Positions 22,302 to 31,109 of a stretch of 40,264 nucleotides of DNA are shown here, one piece after another (position 1 is the first letter of the stretch; the number at the start of each line of letters is the position of its first letter). Source of the DNA: Bryobacteraceae bacterium (GTDB lineage: Bacteria > Acidobacteriota > Terriglobia > Bryobacterales > Bryobacteraceae); contig JASHWA010000056.1 of the NCBI GenBank assembly GCA_030044325.1, forward strand, positions 1-40,264. Reading direction: 5' to 3'. Under the pieces are notes generated by a model. That model had not been told where the DNA came from. It ran no database searches and saw nothing but the letters and a program-made list of their open reading frames with translations. A program made the translations under genes and the position numbers.

Positions 22302-23900
22302 CTAATCCCCGACCATCCGGAAAATCTCGTAAACCGGCCGCCCGTGCGAATCCGAAATCGACTCGATCGTCTGCTTCTTCCGCCCGAAAGCCGCCGCCGC
22401 GCGGTTGAAGTGCTCGTTCACGCCCTGAAAATTCTCGCGTCCGTCCACGTGGCCGACAAACGTCGCGTCCGGATCGGTCATGACCCTTTTGATGATCTCC
22501 CAATCGGTATCCGACGGCTTCTCCGGCTGGAACAACCCCAAGGCCGAACGGATGTCCAGCCGCCCCCGGGTGAACATCGCCAGTGTGTTGGCCATACCCC
22601 AGTCGGTCACATAAATGGGTTTCCGATTCTTCGGGAATGCTTTGTATAGTTGGAACGCCGCATCCGTGAAATTGCCGTTCGCTCCGTTCCGGTCGAAATC
22701 CGCGAGATATTGGTTCACCACCAGCAGATTCATTACGACCATCGCCACCACCGCGACCGTCGCCACTCGCCGCCACGGCAAGGACGCCAGAACAATGGCC
22801 ACGAAAAACGCCGGAAACGGCCACAACAGCACCGAGTGATGTACCGCTCCGCCCGCTCCCGCCGTGATCGCCATCCCCAGCCAGGTCACGAACATGAAAA
22901 TCAGTGCGAACCACGCCCCGCTCTTCCTCCACCACAGCGGAACGCACGCGAGCGCCGCCAGAAACATCCAATCGAACCCGGTTGTCCGGTGCTCGCCCAG
23001 GTGCCTTTCGATCCACTGCGCGACCCTCCCCCGCCGCGTGACGGCCGGACGCGTATACTCCGACTCCGCCGCCGGAATGAACCCCAGCAGTCCGGATCCG
23101 TTCAGCGACATCTGGACCATCCTGCCCTTGCCGAGGACAATCTGCGACACGGTAGCCGGTTCGAGCCGGAAATTCTCGCCGAGGGTCGCATTGTGGCGCT
23201 TCACGTTGAAAATCACAAACGGAAGTGCCCCAAGAAGGAACGCTGCCGTCGCAATTCCGGCCGTCCGGAAAGTGAGCACCCGCCGGATCTCCCGCCAGAA
23301 AACCAGCCCTCCGAGCGTCAAGCCTCCCAGGATCCAGAACATCAGCGCCTTGTTCCACAAGGCCAGTCCCAGAAAAAAGAAACCCTGCGCCAAATCGCGC
23401 ATCTTATGGTGTTCCTGCCCAAAACGCAGGAGAAAGAAGCAGCCGGTGACAACTAAAAGGTGGCCGAGCGCAACCGGACCCCAATCGAAGGTGTTAGTAA
23501 CCAGGAATGTCGGATCGGTGGCCAGCAGGAAGGCCGCGCAAAGACCCGCGAAGGCGCCCGCGGCTTGGGTTGTGAATTTATACAAAACAAATACAGTTAG
23601 CGCGCCGGCGAGGACCATCGGCAAGCGCACGGACCAGACGGTCACGCCGGCAATCCGAAAAATGTAGTAATAAAGGAGCGTCTTGAGCGTCCCTACGTAG
23701 CTCATCACCATCAAGGGGAGCTCGCGATGGAAGATATTGAGAGATAACTCCCTTTGTTTGAATAAGAAAAGCGGAACGCCGAACAGCGCTTCGTCTTCCT
23801 GGACGCCGGCAAACGGGATCATCGAAGCGCCGAGGACAACGAACAGAATGGACGCCAGAGCGGCGCAGGCAGTTTGAAATCGTGTGCTAAGATGCGTCAC
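22302..23900 (-). CDS. Glycosyltransferase family 39 / ArnT-like membrane protein
   Basis: This 532-residue polytopic membrane protein of the GT-C superfamily transfers sugars from a polyprenyl-phosphate donor. About ten hydrophobic helices are visible. The first periplasmic loop has FAGVQEDEALFGVPLFL, with the acidic pair typical of the catalytic site, and then TLLYYYIFRIAGVTVWSVRLP. The soluble C-terminal part (about 415-532) contains IYVTDWGMANTLAMF. The acceptor is unknown. The start is a GTG at 23900 with no obvious ribosome binding site. Confidence 0.85.
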   Translation of the reverse strand: MTHLSTRFQTACAALASILFVVLGASMIPFAGVQEDEALFGVPLFLFKQRELSLNIFHRELPLMVMSYVGTLKTLLYYYIFRIAGVTVWSVRLPMVLAGALTVFVLYKFTTQAAGAFAGLCAAFLLATDPTFLVTNTFDWGPVALGHLLVVTGCFFLLRFGQEHHKMRDLAQGFFFLGLALWNKALMFWILGGLTLGGLVFWREIRRVLTFRTAGIATAAFLLGALPFVIFNVKRHNATLGENFRLEPATVSQIVLGKGRMVQMSLNGSGLLGFIPAAESEYTRPAVTRRGRVAQWIERHLGEHRTTGFDWMFLAALACVPLWWRKSGAWFALIFMFVTWLGMAITAGAGGAVHHSVLLWPFPAFFVAIVLASLPWRRVATVAVVAMVVMNLLVVNQYLADFDRNGANGNFTDAAFQLYKAFPKNRKPIYVTDWGMANTLAMFTRGRLDIRSALGLFQPEKPSDTDWEIIKRVMTDPDATFVGHVDGRENFQGVNEHFNRAAAAFGRKKQTIESISDSHGRPVYEIFRMVGD

Positions 23901-24404
23901 GAGAGGAAATCGATTGAGATTTTTTACCGGCTCACACGACAGTATACGTCAGAGGAGCTGATGCTAATCTGACCGGCATGGGCGCGCCGTAATGATTTTG
24001 GACAAACCGTAAGGATTTTGGCAAAAGGCGCCGATATGAACCCGATGTAAGCCGGCATAAGCGACGCTGAAACAGGGCGGAAACGAGGATTTTGGAGGGT
24101 GGCAGCAAAATTGCTTGCCTACGGCAGTCAGATATGGTATGGTGTGGAAAGTCTTTACCGAAGTCCGGTGGCGTGGCGGCCAAAGCGCACCGCGTGAGCC
24201 CGGGAACTGCCGTGCGGCAGAGCCGTACGCGCAGAGGCATAATATCCACACTGCCGTTTCGGCAATGTTACAAATCGGTTTGGACCTTTGAACCTTTTCG
24301 CGTCACTTCGCGTCTAATGCCATGTGACGCGGGACGAACGAGAGTAAGAAGTCAAGAAGTAAGTAGAAAAAAAGAAAAGAAAGAAAGAGACAGGAGAGGC
24401 AGTC
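23901..24404. other. 504-bp intergenic region with tandem repeat, hairpins and purine-rich leader
   Basis: No convincing protein is encoded here. It holds a 20-bp tandem repeat (23987-24026), two small hairpins (CTGCCGTGCGGCAG near 24210 and TGCCGTTTCGGCA near 24255), the word GAGGATTTTGGA near 24090 that echoes the tandem repeat, and a purine-rich A/G stretch from about 24345 to the dksA-like start. It must hold divergent promoters for the glycosyltransferase and the dksA-like gene. I could not match it to a known riboswitch consensus. Confidence 0.6.
23987..24026. repeat. Adjacent 20-bp tandem repeat
   Basis: CCGTAATGATTTTGGACAAA (23987-24006) is followed without gap by CCGTAAGGATTTTGGCAAAA (24007-24026), with three mismatches. 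Two full turns of identical spacing in a divergent promoter region would suit a dimeric or tandem regulator site. Confidence 0.65.
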
Positions 24405-24791
24405 ATGACCAAGAGTGAGTTGAATAAGTTCAGAAATATTCTGGAAGCCAAGCAGGCCGAGCTCGCCCAGTTCGTCCGCAACCGCGAGGGCATCGCGATC
24501 GAAAAGAGTCCCGATGCGCTCGACGAGGTGCAACACGCCGCTGAGCGGGAGCTCGCCATCCGCAACCTGGACCGCGAATCGAACCTGCTGCCCAACGTGC
24601 GCGCAGCTCTGCGGCGCATCGACGAAGGCACCTTCGGCGTGTGCCTGCACTGCGAGGAGGAAATCAGTCCCAAGCGTCTCGCCGCGGTGCCGTGGGCGCC
24701 GTTCTGCATCCAGTGCCAGGAAATCGCAGACCGCAGCCAGTCGGGCGACGGCTCGGAGATCCTCGACGACCTGCTGGTCAACGCCGCTTAA
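24405..24791 (+). CDS. DksA/TraR-type C4 zinc-finger protein
   Basis: This 128-residue protein of the DksA/TraR family works in the secondary channel of RNA polymerase in its best-known members. An N-terminal coiled coil (about 1-70, with SPDALDEVQHAAERELAIRNLDRES) precedes RIDEGTFGVC and the zinc site Cys80, Cys83, Cys101, Cys104 (CLHC, then CIQCQ). The short spacer and ISPKRLAAVPWAPFCIQCQ are characteristic. Whether it binds polymerase as DksA does is uncertain, because the coiled-coil tip does not show the DxxDxA motif clearly. AGGAGAGG precedes the ATG, following a long purine-rich leader. Confidence 0.9.
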   Translation: MTKSELNKFRNILEAKQAELAQFVRNREGIAIEKSPDALDEVQHAAERELAIRNLDRESNLLPNVRAALRRIDEGTFGVCLHCEEEISPKRLAAVPWAPFCIQCQEIADRSQSGDGSEILDDLLVNAA

Positions 24792-24870
24792 TCCGGTCTC
24801 TCCAACAGGGCGCGGGACGCATCGTGGCGACGCGGTCCGCGCCCTTGGTGTATCGGCAGGAGACTGGGTG

Positions 24871-25488
24871 CTAGGGACTGGGCAGTGGGCGTATGAACGA
24901 GACCATTCGTCCCGCTTTCTCGCCTTCGCGCCGGTAGGAATAAAAAATCTCCGGCTCGCAGAATGTGCATCGTCCGTTTGATTCGATTCGTTCCGGATTC
25001 ACGCCGCATTCGATCAATTGCGCGCGATTTTCCTGGGCAAGATCGACCTTTGCGCGCCCGCCTAAACCGAACAGCCGCGCGACCTCTTCGCCCACTTGGT
25101 AACAGCAGGCGCCGATTCCCGGCCCGATCGCCGCGATCAAATCCCCCGCGTTCGTCGCAAACTGCGCGTGCATCTCACCAATCGTTTCAAAAACGATCCG
25201 GCCATGAGTGCCACGCCAGCCCGCGTGAATCGCCGCGACCGCGCCCGTGCGCACATCCGCCAGCAGGATCGGAAAACAATCCGCTGTCCGCACCGATAAC
25301 GCGAGTCCTGGTGTTTGCGTGATCAGCGCGTCGCCCTCCCCGGCGCAGCTCTCCCGCTCGACTCGAATCACGCGATTCGAATGCACCTGCCGCAGGCTTG
25401 CCATCGCGCTCTGATCGATCTCATCGAGACGCGTTCCAAACCCGTGCTCGAATCGCTTCAGTTTATTGAGCAGTGGTGAAAGCAGCAT
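24871..25488 (-). CDS. YfiH/LACC1 family purine nucleoside phosphorylase (polyphenol oxidase family)
   Basis: This 205-residue protein of the YfiH family acts on purine nucleosides and was formerly called multicopper polyphenol oxidase. It has SLRQVHSNRV with His36, VRTADCFPILL with Cys71 and AAIHAGWRGT with His88, the three zinc-site residues, then IGPGIGACCYQVG. The frame is open to a GTG at 25536 that overlaps the stop of the lytic transglycosylase. However, those 16 residues are encoded by a GCGGGC-palindrome intergenic repeat and look unlike the family, so I start at ATG 25488. Confidence 0.9.
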   Translation of the reverse strand: MLLSPLLNKLKRFEHGFGTRLDEIDQSAMASLRQVHSNRVIRVERESCAGEGDALITQTPGLALSVRTADCFPILLADVRTGAVAAIHAGWRGTHGRIVFETIGEMHAQFATNAGDLIAAIGPGIGACCYQVGEEVARLFGLGGRAKVDLAQENRAQLIECGVNPERIESNGRCTFCEPEIFYSYRREGEKAGRMVSFIRPLPSP

Positions 25489-25494
25489 TGCGGG

Positions 25495-25510
25495 GCGGGC
25501 TTCAGCCCGC
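25495..25510. repeat. GCGGGC-TTCA-GCCCGC palindrome
   Basis: A perfect 6-bp stem with a four-base loop lies between the YfiH-like gene and the lytic transglycosylase. The word looks like a common intergenic repeat in acidobacterial genomes (from memory, not searched). Its presence argues against the longer YfiH start. Confidence 0.6.
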
Positions 25511-25532
25511 GGCCTGCACAGCGTGCGCCGAT

Positions 25533-26168
25533 TCACTCATGCCCGCCGGCCGCTTTGTAATTTTCGATCACCTTGCCCACGTAATCCTGCGTTTCGGGGT
25601 ACGGAGGAATGCCGTCGTATTTATCCACCGCGCCCGTTCCCGCATTGTAGGCAGCCAGCGCCTTGGCCACGTCGCCGTTGTATTTGATCAGCAGCTCGCG
25701 GAGCAGGCGTGTTCCGGCGTCGATATTCTGCTCGGGATCGTTGGGGTCGGCATTCAGCTTTTTGGCCGTCTCCGGCATCAGCTGCATCACCCCGATCGCG
25801 CCTTTTTTCGAAACCGCGTCCGTCTTCATCGCCGATTCCACCTTGGCCACGCTCTCGACAAAGGCGGGAGGAAGCGCGTATTTTCCGGCCGCTTCCCGAA
25901 CCATCGTCTTGGGATCGCGCGGCGGCGCCGGTTTTTCGGCCGCGGCGGCCGGTGTGGGCGGCGGAGGCGGCACGTAATCGTCCTGTTCGAAGCGCTCGAT
26001 GGCGGACGCGGGAACTTCCGCGTAGCCCTGCTGGGAATATAGGCGAATCATGTCGCCCTCGACCTCATGCCGGTCCGCGCGAATCCGCATTCCACTGGTC
26101 AGCACGGCGTACTCGCCCGCGAACGCAGGCACCATCGAAAAAAGGGCGAAAATCAGCTTTCTAAACAC
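25533..26168 (-). CDS. Lytic transglycosylase, SLT domain
   Basis: This is an exported murein lytic transglycosylase of about 211 residues. A signal peptide (FRKLIFALFSMVPAFAG) is followed by a small beta domain (AVLTSGMRIRADRHEVEGD, ending ASAIERFEQDDYV), a proline-rich linker, and the SLT lysozyme-like domain with catalytic Glu111 in VAKVESAMKTDAVS, then GAIGVMQLMPETA and AAYNAGTGAVDKY. It cleaves peptidoglycan to anhydromuropeptides in the periplasm. The start is uncertain: GTG 26168 or TTG 26174, both without a clear ribosome binding site. Confidence 0.92.
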   Translation of the reverse strand: MFRKLIFALFSMVPAFAGEYAVLTSGMRIRADRHEVEGDMIRLYSQQGYAEVPASAIERFEQDDYVPPPPPTPAAAAEKPAPPRDPKTMVREAAGKYALPPAFVESVAKVESAMKTDAVSKKGAIGVMQLMPETAKKLNADPNDPEQNIDAGTRLLRELLIKYNGDVAKALAAYNAGTGAVDKYDGIPPYPETQDYVGKVIENYKAAGGHE

Positions 26169-26197
26169 GCTCAATCAAAACAGTAGACGACAGCCGG

Positions 26198-27259
26198 TTA
26201 TTTTGCGTGCAGCGGCGCGATCGAAATCATGCTCAGTCCCGTTATAAACAAGACCAACATCACCACGATGAGCGTCTTGACGCGCAGATTCGCGCCTTTG
26301 AATTCCCGCCACACCAGCAATCCCCACAGCGCGCTGACCATCGTCGCGCCCTGGCCCAGCGCATAGCTGACCGCCGGTCCCACCTGCACCGTAGAGGGCG
26401 TGCTCGCCGCGGCAAAATTGCACAGCGCGCCGGTCATCCACAAAATTCCGCCCACGAGGCCGAACACGTGCTGTTTGACGCCCCCTTGAAAATACGCCAT
26501 GAACTCGACCGGACCGCCCTCCACCGGAAAATTCATGAAAAACGGCAGGTAAAACAGCGACGAAAACAATACCCCTCCGCTGAACAGAAGTCCGATGCCA
26601 TAGGCCGACACGCCTCCATCGCCCTGTCTCGCGATCTCCACCATGGGATAAAACATTCCCATCAAAATTCCGCTGACGATACTCAGCACGATGCCGCGTG
26701 CGGCGCCCGGACCTTTCGGCAATTTTTTCTTGGCGCGCGGATCGGGAGTGAGCGCGGCGGCCTCGGCCGCCTGTTTCGCGTCGACGTAGCCGGTGTAGGC
26801 GAACGCATCGACGATTATCGCCACCAGCACCAGGAACGCTCCGCCGAACAACAGAGGTGCGTAGCCCTGCGGGTTCAAAATGAAGCTCCACACCGTGCCG
26901 ATCACCAGCGCGAGGCCGATCGAGATGGGAAACGCGATGGACAGCCCGGAAACGGAGATCGCCGCGACCAGCAGAAGATTCGCCAGGTTGAAAACCATGC
27001 CCGCTCCCACGGCCCACGCCATCTGGCGCTTGGTCGCGATCAGCAGGTTATCGGAAAAGGTCAGCTCTTGCGGCAGGATCTGGCCTAAGGTGAATGCGGC
27101 CACCACCGCGCAAAGCACCGTGCCGAGCGAATAATCGTAGTAAAACAGCTCGAATCGCCATTTTCCCGCCATCTTTTGAGTATTTGCCCAGGACCCCCAG
27201 CACAGCATGGAGCCGATGAGCAGGAGCAGCGCGCCAAGATACGTAGTCGGCAGCAGCAT
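26198..27259 (-). CDS. DMT-superfamily permease (ureide permease/sugar-uptake-like)
   Basis: This is a 353-residue integral membrane protein with about ten helices. The N-terminus LLIGSMLCWGSWANTQK followed by FELFYYDYSLGTVL resembles the ureide permease and glucose/rhamnose uptake branch of the drug/metabolite transporter superfamily. GAGMVFNLANLLLVAAI and the repeat half with GPAVSYALGQGATMVSALWG support the internal duplication. A charged cytoplasmic loop (about 170-200) links the halves. The substrate cannot be told. It diverges from the TPR gene and lies next to the lytic transglycosylase; muropeptide or sugar uptake would fit the context but is a guess. Confidence 0.85.
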   Translation of the reverse strand: MLLPTTYLGALLLLIGSMLCWGSWANTQKMAGKWRFELFYYDYSLGTVLCAVVAAFTLGQILPQELTFSDNLLIATKRQMAWAVGAGMVFNLANLLLVAAISVSGLSIAFPISIGLALVIGTVWSFILNPQGYAPLLFGGAFLVLVAIIVDAFAYTGYVDAKQAAEAAALTPDPRAKKKLPKGPGAARGIVLSIVSGILMGMFYPMVEIARQGDGGVSAYGIGLLFSGGVLFSSLFYLPFFMNFPVEGGPVEFMAYFQGGVKQHVFGLVGGILWMTGALCNFAAASTPSTVQVGPAVSYALGQGATMVSALWGLLVWREFKGANLRVKTLIVVMLVLFITGLSMISIAPLHAK

Positions 27260-27366
27260 AACGGTGAAAAATTCTCTCTTAACTACGGAGAACGTACTAA
27301 AGTTTTGAACAGCCCCTTCCGAACGATGAATAAGCTATATTACACCAACACGTGAAGGAGGCAAGT
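27260..27366. promoter_or_regulatory. Divergent promoter region, DMT permease / TPR protein
   Basis: The 107-base gap between divergent starts is AT-richer than its surroundings. On the + strand TTGAAC (27305-27310) and TATATT (27336-27341) resemble -35 and -10 hexamers but are 25 bases apart, so they may not belong together. AAGGAGG at 27355-27361 is the ribosome binding site of the TPR gene and sets its GTG start at 27367. Confidence 0.4.
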
Positions 27367-28494
27367 GTGCGAAGCGCAAAACATTCGCGCATGGTGCGTC
27401 GGGTTTTGGCTCCTGTGATCGTGCTCGCCTCGATCTGCCCCGGCCAGCGCGCCAAACCCTCCTTCGATCCCGAAACCAAAGACGGCCTGCTGATCGAACA
27501 CATCCTGCAGGAGCGCGATCCCGCCGAAAAGCTGCGGTATCTCGAACAGTTCGCCGCGCAGTATCCCTCGCACAACGCCATCGCCTGGGTTTACGATCAG
27601 CTTCAGCCGGCGTATTTCGAGGCGAAGGAATACGAGCAGGCCATGCGCATCGGCGGCCTGCGGCTGGCAATCGAGCCGGACAATCTCGAGGCGGCCAAAA
27701 TTTCGCTGCGCGCCGCCGACGCGGAGAAATCGCCCGGCGAGATCCTCAAATGGGCGGACCGCCTGATGAATGTGGCCAACTCGGTGGCGCAAAAAACTCC
27801 GGCGGAAGCCAAGGAAAGCGAGGAGTACGCCGAGTTTTGCATGTCCACCACGCTGCACTCGGCCGATTTGAAGACGCAGCTCGCGCTGGTCCAGCAACTC
27901 GAGCAGCGCAATCCTTCCACCCGCTTCATCCCCAGTTTCCCCGGCGAATATTTTCGGATCTATCGGGCCATGGGTGACGAAGACAAGGCCGCCGAGATGG
28001 CCGAAAAGGGACTGCCCGCGGATCCCGGCAATATGGACATGCTGCTGACGCTCGCAGAATTCCACGCGCGGCGGGACACGCCCAAGGAGCGTCAACAGGT
28101 GATCGAATATTCCGAGAGGCTGATCGCCGCCGTCGAAAAGGCGCAGCGTCCCGACTCGATCGGCGAGCAGGAGTGGAACAAGCAGAAGGCCGATACGCTC
28201 GGTCTCGCCTACTACATGGGCGGAGTTGCCAGCAGCCTGAACAACAATTTTAGACAGGCCGACCGCATGTTGCGCCAGGCGCTTCCGCACATCCCCGAAA
28301 ACGACCAGAAGATGGCCGCGCTGCTGTATCACCTGGGCATGGCGAATTACCGGCTGGCCGAAGCGGGCACGGATCGCAGCCGCCCGGTGGACGCGGTGCG
28401 TTTCCTGCGCCGCTGCGCAGCGATCCGCAGCCCCTACCAGGAGAACGCGGAGAAAAACCTCGAGGGAATCCGCGCGGAGTACAGTTTGCCGTGA
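27367..28494 (+). CDS. Exported TPR-repeat protein
   Basis: This protein of about 375 residues has a signal peptide (VRRVLAPVIVLASICPGQ) and a mature part made of helical repeats of TPR type: AEKLRYLEQFAAQYPSHN, PAYFEAKEYEQAMRIGGL, DNLEAAKISLRAADAEKS, and later QADRMLRQALPHIPEN with LYHLGMANYRLAEAG. TPR proteins act as protein-protein scaffolds. The GTG at 27367 follows AAGGAGG by five bases and is preferred over a GTG at 27352 that lies before the site. It is coupled to the TonB-like gene downstream, so the two may work in one periplasmic complex. Confidence 0.88.
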   Translation: MRSAKHSRMVRRVLAPVIVLASICPGQRAKPSFDPETKDGLLIEHILQERDPAEKLRYLEQFAAQYPSHNAIAWVYDQLQPAYFEAKEYEQAMRIGGLRLAIEPDNLEAAKISLRAADAEKSPGEILKWADRLMNVANSVAQKTPAEAKESEEYAEFCMSTTLHSADLKTQLALVQQLEQRNPSTRFIPSFPGEYFRIYRAMGDEDKAAEMAEKGLPADPGNMDMLLTLAEFHARRDTPKERQQVIEYSERLIAAVEKAQRPDSIGEQEWNKQKADTLGLAYYMGGVASSLNNNFRQADRMLRQALPHIPENDQKMAALLYHLGMANYRLAEAGTDRSRPVDAVRFLRRCAAIRSPYQENAEKNLEGIRAEYSLP

Positions 28495-28499
28495 GGAGA

Positions 28500-29288
28500 A
28501 TGGCCGCGTTCATTCGTGGCTGGGAACATTCGCTCGAGCGCGGTGTCTATGTGGGCATGTTCGAGCAATCGATGGTTTTGGACGGCGGCGCTTCGAAGCG
28601 GAGCGGCGCGCTTGCGGCCGCGCTGATGCTTGAAAGCGCCGGCGTGGCCGCGCTGATTTTGATTCCGCTGATTTTCAACCAACGGATCGGAATCGTGCGG
28701 CCGTGGATGCCGCTGACGGTTCCGATTCTGCGCCCGGTTTCCGAGCCTCCCCGCGCGGCCGCAGCCTCGCAAACGCAATCGATGCGAAATGCTTTGACGG
28801 TTCCTCGCGCATTCCACTGGAGCGCGGCGCCTCGCGCCGTTCCGGCCGGGCCGGTGACGATTTCGGGCGATCTTGCGCCGGCCATTGGCGGAATCGGAGG
28901 TTCCACAATCGTCGAAGGACCGCCGTTGACCTCAGGATTGGGAATTTCGACCGAAGTTGCGGCGCCGGTCGCGCGCGCGCCCGTTTCGAAACCTTCCGAG
29001 CCGCAACGCGTCGGCGGGGATGTGCAGGCGGCCAAGCTGATTCGCAAAGTGATTCCCGTTTATCCCGAGCTCGCCAAGCGGGCGCGCATTTCGGGAACAG
29101 TGCGATTGGTCGGCGTGATCGCAAAGGATGGGACGGTGGAGCAGTTGCAAGTGCTGAGCGGCAATCCGCTCCTGGTGCCGGGCGCGGTCGAAGCCGTGCG
29201 GCAATGGATTTACCGGCCGACGATGCTCGACGGCGCGGCGGTGGAAGTGATCGCGCCGATCGACGTGATCTTCACGCTGGCGCAGTGA
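28500..29288 (+). CDS. TonB-like energy transducer protein
   Basis: This protein of about 262 residues has an N-terminal segment, one transmembrane helix at about 40-62 (ALAAALMLESAGVAALILIPLIF), a periplasmic linker with many Pro/Ala residues, and a C-terminal TonB domain (about 178-262): LIRKVIPVYPELAKRARI, then SGTVRLVGVIAKDGTVEQ and AVRQWIYRPTMLDG. It should link an ExbB/ExbD proton channel to outer-membrane receptors, although neither partner is here. The long cytoplasmic N-terminus (about 40 residues) before the helix is unusual for TonB. The start may instead be GTG 28491, which overlaps the TPR stop. Confidence 0.88.
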   Translation: MAAFIRGWEHSLERGVYVGMFEQSMVLDGGASKRSGALAAALMLESAGVAALILIPLIFNQRIGIVRPWMPLTVPILRPVSEPPRAAAASQTQSMRNALTVPRAFHWSAAPRAVPAGPVTISGDLAPAIGGIGGSTIVEGPPLTSGLGISTEVAAPVARAPVSKPSEPQRVGGDVQAAKLIRKVIPVYPELAKRARISGTVRLVGVIAKDGTVEQLQVLSGNPLLVPGAVEAVRQWIYRPTMLDGAAVEVIAPIDVIFTLAQ

Positions 29289-29291
29289 CCG

Positions 29292-29319
29292 GCACGCCCC
29301 GTCGTAAACGTCGGCGTGC
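29292..29319. terminator. Hairpin after the TonB-like gene
   Basis: GCACGCC (29292-29298) and GGCGTGC (29313-29319) form a 7-bp GC stem four bases after the stop codon. There is no T-run. A second GC-rich word pair follows, so this may be an intergenic repeat rather than a classical terminator. Confidence 0.4.
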
Positions 29320-29435
29320 GAGCCGCGCCAGCAAGGGCGCGGGTTTTGCCCTCCTCGTCCCACGGACTCGTCGAGGAACGCAGCGTCGGAACCCGTTACC
29401 GATCGCCGTTCCCATGCAGTCTGGCACAATGAAGG

Positions 29436-31094
29436 GTGCGACTCTTTCTTCTGATGAGCATCCTTGCTGTTGCCGGGTCCGCGGAATCGCTTTCGGACCG
29501 CTTTTTCGACGAATACTATTTTCCGTTCAATCCCAGCGGCGCGACCTCGGCCGGAATTCATAAATACGACGGGAAGCTCGAGGATTTTTCGAAAAGCGGA
29601 ATCCAGAAGCGGATCGCGGTTCTGCACAAGTTCGAACCCGAATTCGAGAAGCAACCCGCGACGCCCGATCGCGACCTGGTGCTGAACTACATTCGCGCGG
29701 CGCTGCTCGATCTTGAAACCATCCGGAGCTGGGAAAAAAATCCCGACAACTATTCAAGCGGGATCGCTTCGAGCGCTTTCACCATCATGAGCCGGACGTT
29801 CGCGCCTCCGGATGTTCGTTTGAAGGCTTTGATTTCGCGCGAACGGGCCATGCCCCAGGTTTTGATGGACGCGCGCGGGAATCTGAACGATCCGCCGAAA
29901 ATCTTCACCGAGATCGCGATCGAGCAGCTTCCCGGGATCGTCGCGTTTTTTGAGCACGATGTTCCGCTGGCATTCAATGAGGCGAAAGACGCGAAGCTGC
30001 TCGAGGAATTTCACGCGTCCAACGCGGCGGTGATCGCGGCCCTCGGAGATTACGAAAAGTTTCTGAAGACGGACCTGCTGGCGCGATCGAACGGCGATTT
30101 CCGGCTGGGCGCGGAGAATTTTTCGAAGAAACTCGAGTACGAGGAGATGGTCGATATTCCGCTCGACCGGCTGCCCGAGATCGGGTTCAACGATCTGCGG
30201 GCGAATCAGCGGAAATTGAAAGAGGTCGCGGCGCAGATCGATCCCAAGAAAACGCCGCGCGAGGTGCTGGACGATCTTGAAAAGGATCATCCGCCGGCGG
30301 ACCAGCTTTTGCAGGCGTTTCGCGACGAATGCGTGAAGCTGCGCGACTTCATCGTCGCGAAAAAAATCATCACGCTGCCTTCGACTACGCTGCCGATTTT
30401 AGAAGAGACGCCCCCGTTTGCGCGCGCGCTGACCTTCGCTTCGATGGATACGCCCGGGCCGTACGAAAAGGTCGCCAAACAGGCGTATTTCAACGTCACG
30501 CTGCCGGAAAAGGACTGGCCCGCGGCGCGCGTTGAAGATTACATGCATGCCTTCAATCGCGGAACGATTCTCAGCACCGCCGATCACGAGGCGTATCCGG
30601 GGCATTACGTGCAGTTTTTGTGGATGCATCGGGTGCACTCGCGGGTGCGCAAACTGCTCGGAGCGAATTCGAACGCGGAGGGTTGGGCGCATTACTGCGA
30701 GCAGATGATTTTGGACGAAGGATTTTCAGACGACCCCAAGATGCGTCTGGGCCAGTTGCAGGACGCGCTTTTGCGCGACGCGCGGTTCATCGTCGGAATC
30801 GAGATGCACACGGGCAAGATGACCATGGAGCAGGGCGTGGAGTTTTTCGAAAAGGAAGGCTACCAGCCGCATGAGTCGGCGGACAAAGAAACCAAGCGCG
30901 GGACGTCGGACCCGACTTATCTTTATTACACGCTGGGAAAGCTTCAGATCCTGAAATTGCGCGAGGACTATCGCGCCATGAAGGGCGCCGGCTTCTCACT
31001 CGAGCAGTTCCACGACGCGTTTATGGAGCAGGGATTTCCGCCGATAAAAATCGTGAGGCGGGCGCTTCTCGGAAACGACTCGCCGACGTTGTAA
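29436..31094 (+). CDS. DUF885 family zinc peptidase-like protein
   Basis: This 552-residue exported protein of the DUF885 family has signal peptide VRLFLLMSILAVAGSAES, then the family start LSDRFFDEYYFPFNPSGAT. The metal motif is HEAYPGH (384-390), with a probable third ligand Glu415 in NAEGWAHYCEQM, a gluzincin-like arrangement. Members are thought to be zinc-dependent peptidases or carboxypeptidases, but few have been tested. The GTG at 29436 follows GAAGG. It stands alone and converges on a small membrane gene. Confidence 0.9.
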   Translation: MRLFLLMSILAVAGSAESLSDRFFDEYYFPFNPSGATSAGIHKYDGKLEDFSKSGIQKRIAVLHKFEPEFEKQPATPDRDLVLNYIRAALLDLETIRSWEKNPDNYSSGIASSAFTIMSRTFAPPDVRLKALISRERAMPQVLMDARGNLNDPPKIFTEIAIEQLPGIVAFFEHDVPLAFNEAKDAKLLEEFHASNAAVIAALGDYEKFLKTDLLARSNGDFRLGAENFSKKLEYEEMVDIPLDRLPEIGFNDLRANQRKLKEVAAQIDPKKTPREVLDDLEKDHPPADQLLQAFRDECVKLRDFIVAKKIITLPSTTLPILEETPPFARALTFASMDTPGPYEKVAKQAYFNVTLPEKDWPAARVEDYMHAFNRGTILSTADHEAYPGHYVQFLWMHRVHSRVRKLLGANSNAEGWAHYCEQMILDEGFSDDPKMRLGQLQDALLRDARFIVGIEMHTGKMTMEQGVEFFEKEGYQPHESADKETKRGTSDPTYLYYTLGKLQILKLREDYRAMKGAGFSLEQFHDAFMEQGFPPIKIVRRALLGNDSPTL

Positions 31095-31109
31095 GGTGAG
31101 CGGAATCGC

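Noticed and set aside
22650..23667. + strand frames opposite the glycosyltransferase
   Set aside because: No membrane segments or domains; the minus strand is a clear polytopic protein.
24100..24270. Possible riboswitch (c-di-GMP or cobalamin type)
   Set aside because: Hairpins are present but the conserved cores I know for those classes are not; left as an unassigned region.
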